From JACMJL01 sp963791805 (GTDB lineage Bacteria; Bacillota; Clostridia; Clostridiales; Clostridiaceae), in the NCBI GenBank assembly GCA_963791805.1, contig CAWBTU010000004.1:930001-994000 (forward strand): a stretch of DNA of 64,000 nucleotides. The letters are read 5' to 3'. Shown here piece by piece: positions 63,482 to 64,000 of this stretch (position 1 is its first letter; each line of letters starts with the position of its first letter). Below the pieces are notes generated by a model that was given only the letters and a program-made list of their open reading frames with translations, was not told the origin of the DNA and made no database searches. Position numbers and translations under genes: made by a program.

Positions 63482-64000
63482 TTACACCTCGAATTTATTA
63501 TTACTTATTAGTTCCTCAATTCTTTGTTTACTAATACCTAAATAATTAAAGGCTTCATTGCTAATTTGTGAGTGAAAATTTTTCTTTAATAATTTCCATG
63601 AATAATGATCAGCAATATTTACAACATAAGTGATATCTTTGAATTGATTAGAGCTTTTATCTGGATTGTGGTGGTTTAATGCAACCTCTACAATTGCTGG
63701 AGGCAGTTCCCAATAGTTTAGTATTGTTGACCCTAACTCCTCATGATTAAAGTTGAATACATTAGTTTCACAAGCTGATAACGAAATCTCCGATTTTTCT
63801 TCTCTAATTTTTAATATTTTTTCATACTTGTCATCGAATATCTTAAAAAGTACTACTTTTCCTATATCATGCAATAACCCTGCAGTTGAGTATATGTCGG
63901 GTATCTTCTTATTGAAAATACGTTCAAATAGAAATATTGTTAAATTATTTGTTAAACTTGAATGTTTCCACAACAAATCTTGATAATAGCTGTTTTCTAA
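63482..64000 (-). CDS. HDOD-domain protein (5' end outside window)
   Basis: At least 172 residues; the frame is open to the window end. Contains LWKHSS, AGLLHDIGKVVLFKIFDD (the HD-like motif) and EELGSTILNYWELPPAIVEVALNHHNP, the HDOD pattern. HDOD proteins are mostly catalytically inactive signalling relatives of HD phosphohydrolases; here the HD pair is present in LHDIGK. Tight operon with the response regulator suggests a joint signalling pathway. Confidence 0.85.
   Translation of the reverse strand, partial: LENSYYQDLLWKHSSLTNNLTIFLFERIFNKKIPDIYSTAGLLHDIGKVVLFKIFDDKYEKILKIREEKSEISLSACETNVFNFNHEELGSTILNYWELPPAIVEVALNHHNPDKSSNQFKDITYVVNIADHYSWKLLKKNFHSQISNEAFNYLGISKQRIEELISNNKFEV

Overview
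The window is AT-rich chromosomal DNA from an anaerobic, spore-forming Firmicute, most likely Clostridium sensu stricto. The basis is codon use, strong AGGAGG-type ribosome sites, GerA/GerB/GerC-type germination genes, a T-box in front of leuS, and several families common in Clostridia (DUF421/DUF4363, DUF2225, CYTH, NA37, YlqG/YlqH-like). I cannot name the species. Most of the window is housekeeping. The accessory DNA lies at about 9.7-30.8 kb.

Layout. 1-9.5 kb (nearly all minus strand): an EAL-CBS-GGDEF c-di-GMP protein cut by the window edge, an exported NAGPA-domain glycosidase, a sensor kinase/response regulator pair, an MFS exporter, a Uma2-like nuclease, a phage-replisome-organizer-like protein and an LprI-domain lipoprotein. 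9.7-11.2 kb: a graveyard of decayed Rpn-type nuclease, transposase, RHS and IS66 pieces. 11.4-29.9 kb: one very large RHS/polymorphic-toxin locus on the minus strand. Its main gene encodes 3945 residues: signal peptide, 16 FN3 domains (five nearly identical), an Ig-like domain, a DUF6531-like region, a YD-repeat shell, the RHS closure motif, a peptidoglycan-binding domain and a Gly-rich hydrophobic tail. It is followed by a four-helix membrane protein (candidate immunity). Two more tail/immunity modules lie downstream as orphan cassettes: 14.1-16.7 kb, nearly identical to the main gene up to a sharp tail junction, and 11.4-12.9 kb. IS66 remnants, an integrase remnant and a palindromic mobile repeat are wedged between them.

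30.9-43.2 kb: YgiQ radical SAM protein, 7-TM protein, lipid kinase, CBS protein, TVP38 protein, PssA, DegV, TGS-containing nucleoside kinase, DUF421/DUF4363, class II FBP aldolase and NA37 nucleoid protein. 43.4-53.5 kb: CYTH protein, tRNA-Gln(CTG) with a textbook promoter and terminator, leuS with T-box leader, a RelQ-like alarmone synthetase, DUF2225 protein, metallophosphoesterase, the YlqG/YlqH-like pair and tyrS. 53.6-64 kb: a small P-loop protein, a GAF-GGDEF cyclase, a germination receptor locus with divergent B subunit and frameshifted C subunit, a 51-residue membrane protein, an FAD oxidoreductase, release factor 3, a response regulator and an HDOD protein cut by the window end.

The most interesting content is the RHS locus. 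At least the first two tail/immunity pairs look like diversified paralogues of one membrane-acting toxin/immunity family, and the orphan copies share about 1.75 kb with the main gene, enough for tail swapping by recombination. Second are two unrelated families of long palindromic repeats (about 200 bp and exactly 160 bp). One copy of the second lies in the leuS leader between the T-box and the start codon. All functional statements are read from sequence patterns and family knowledge; no database search was run.
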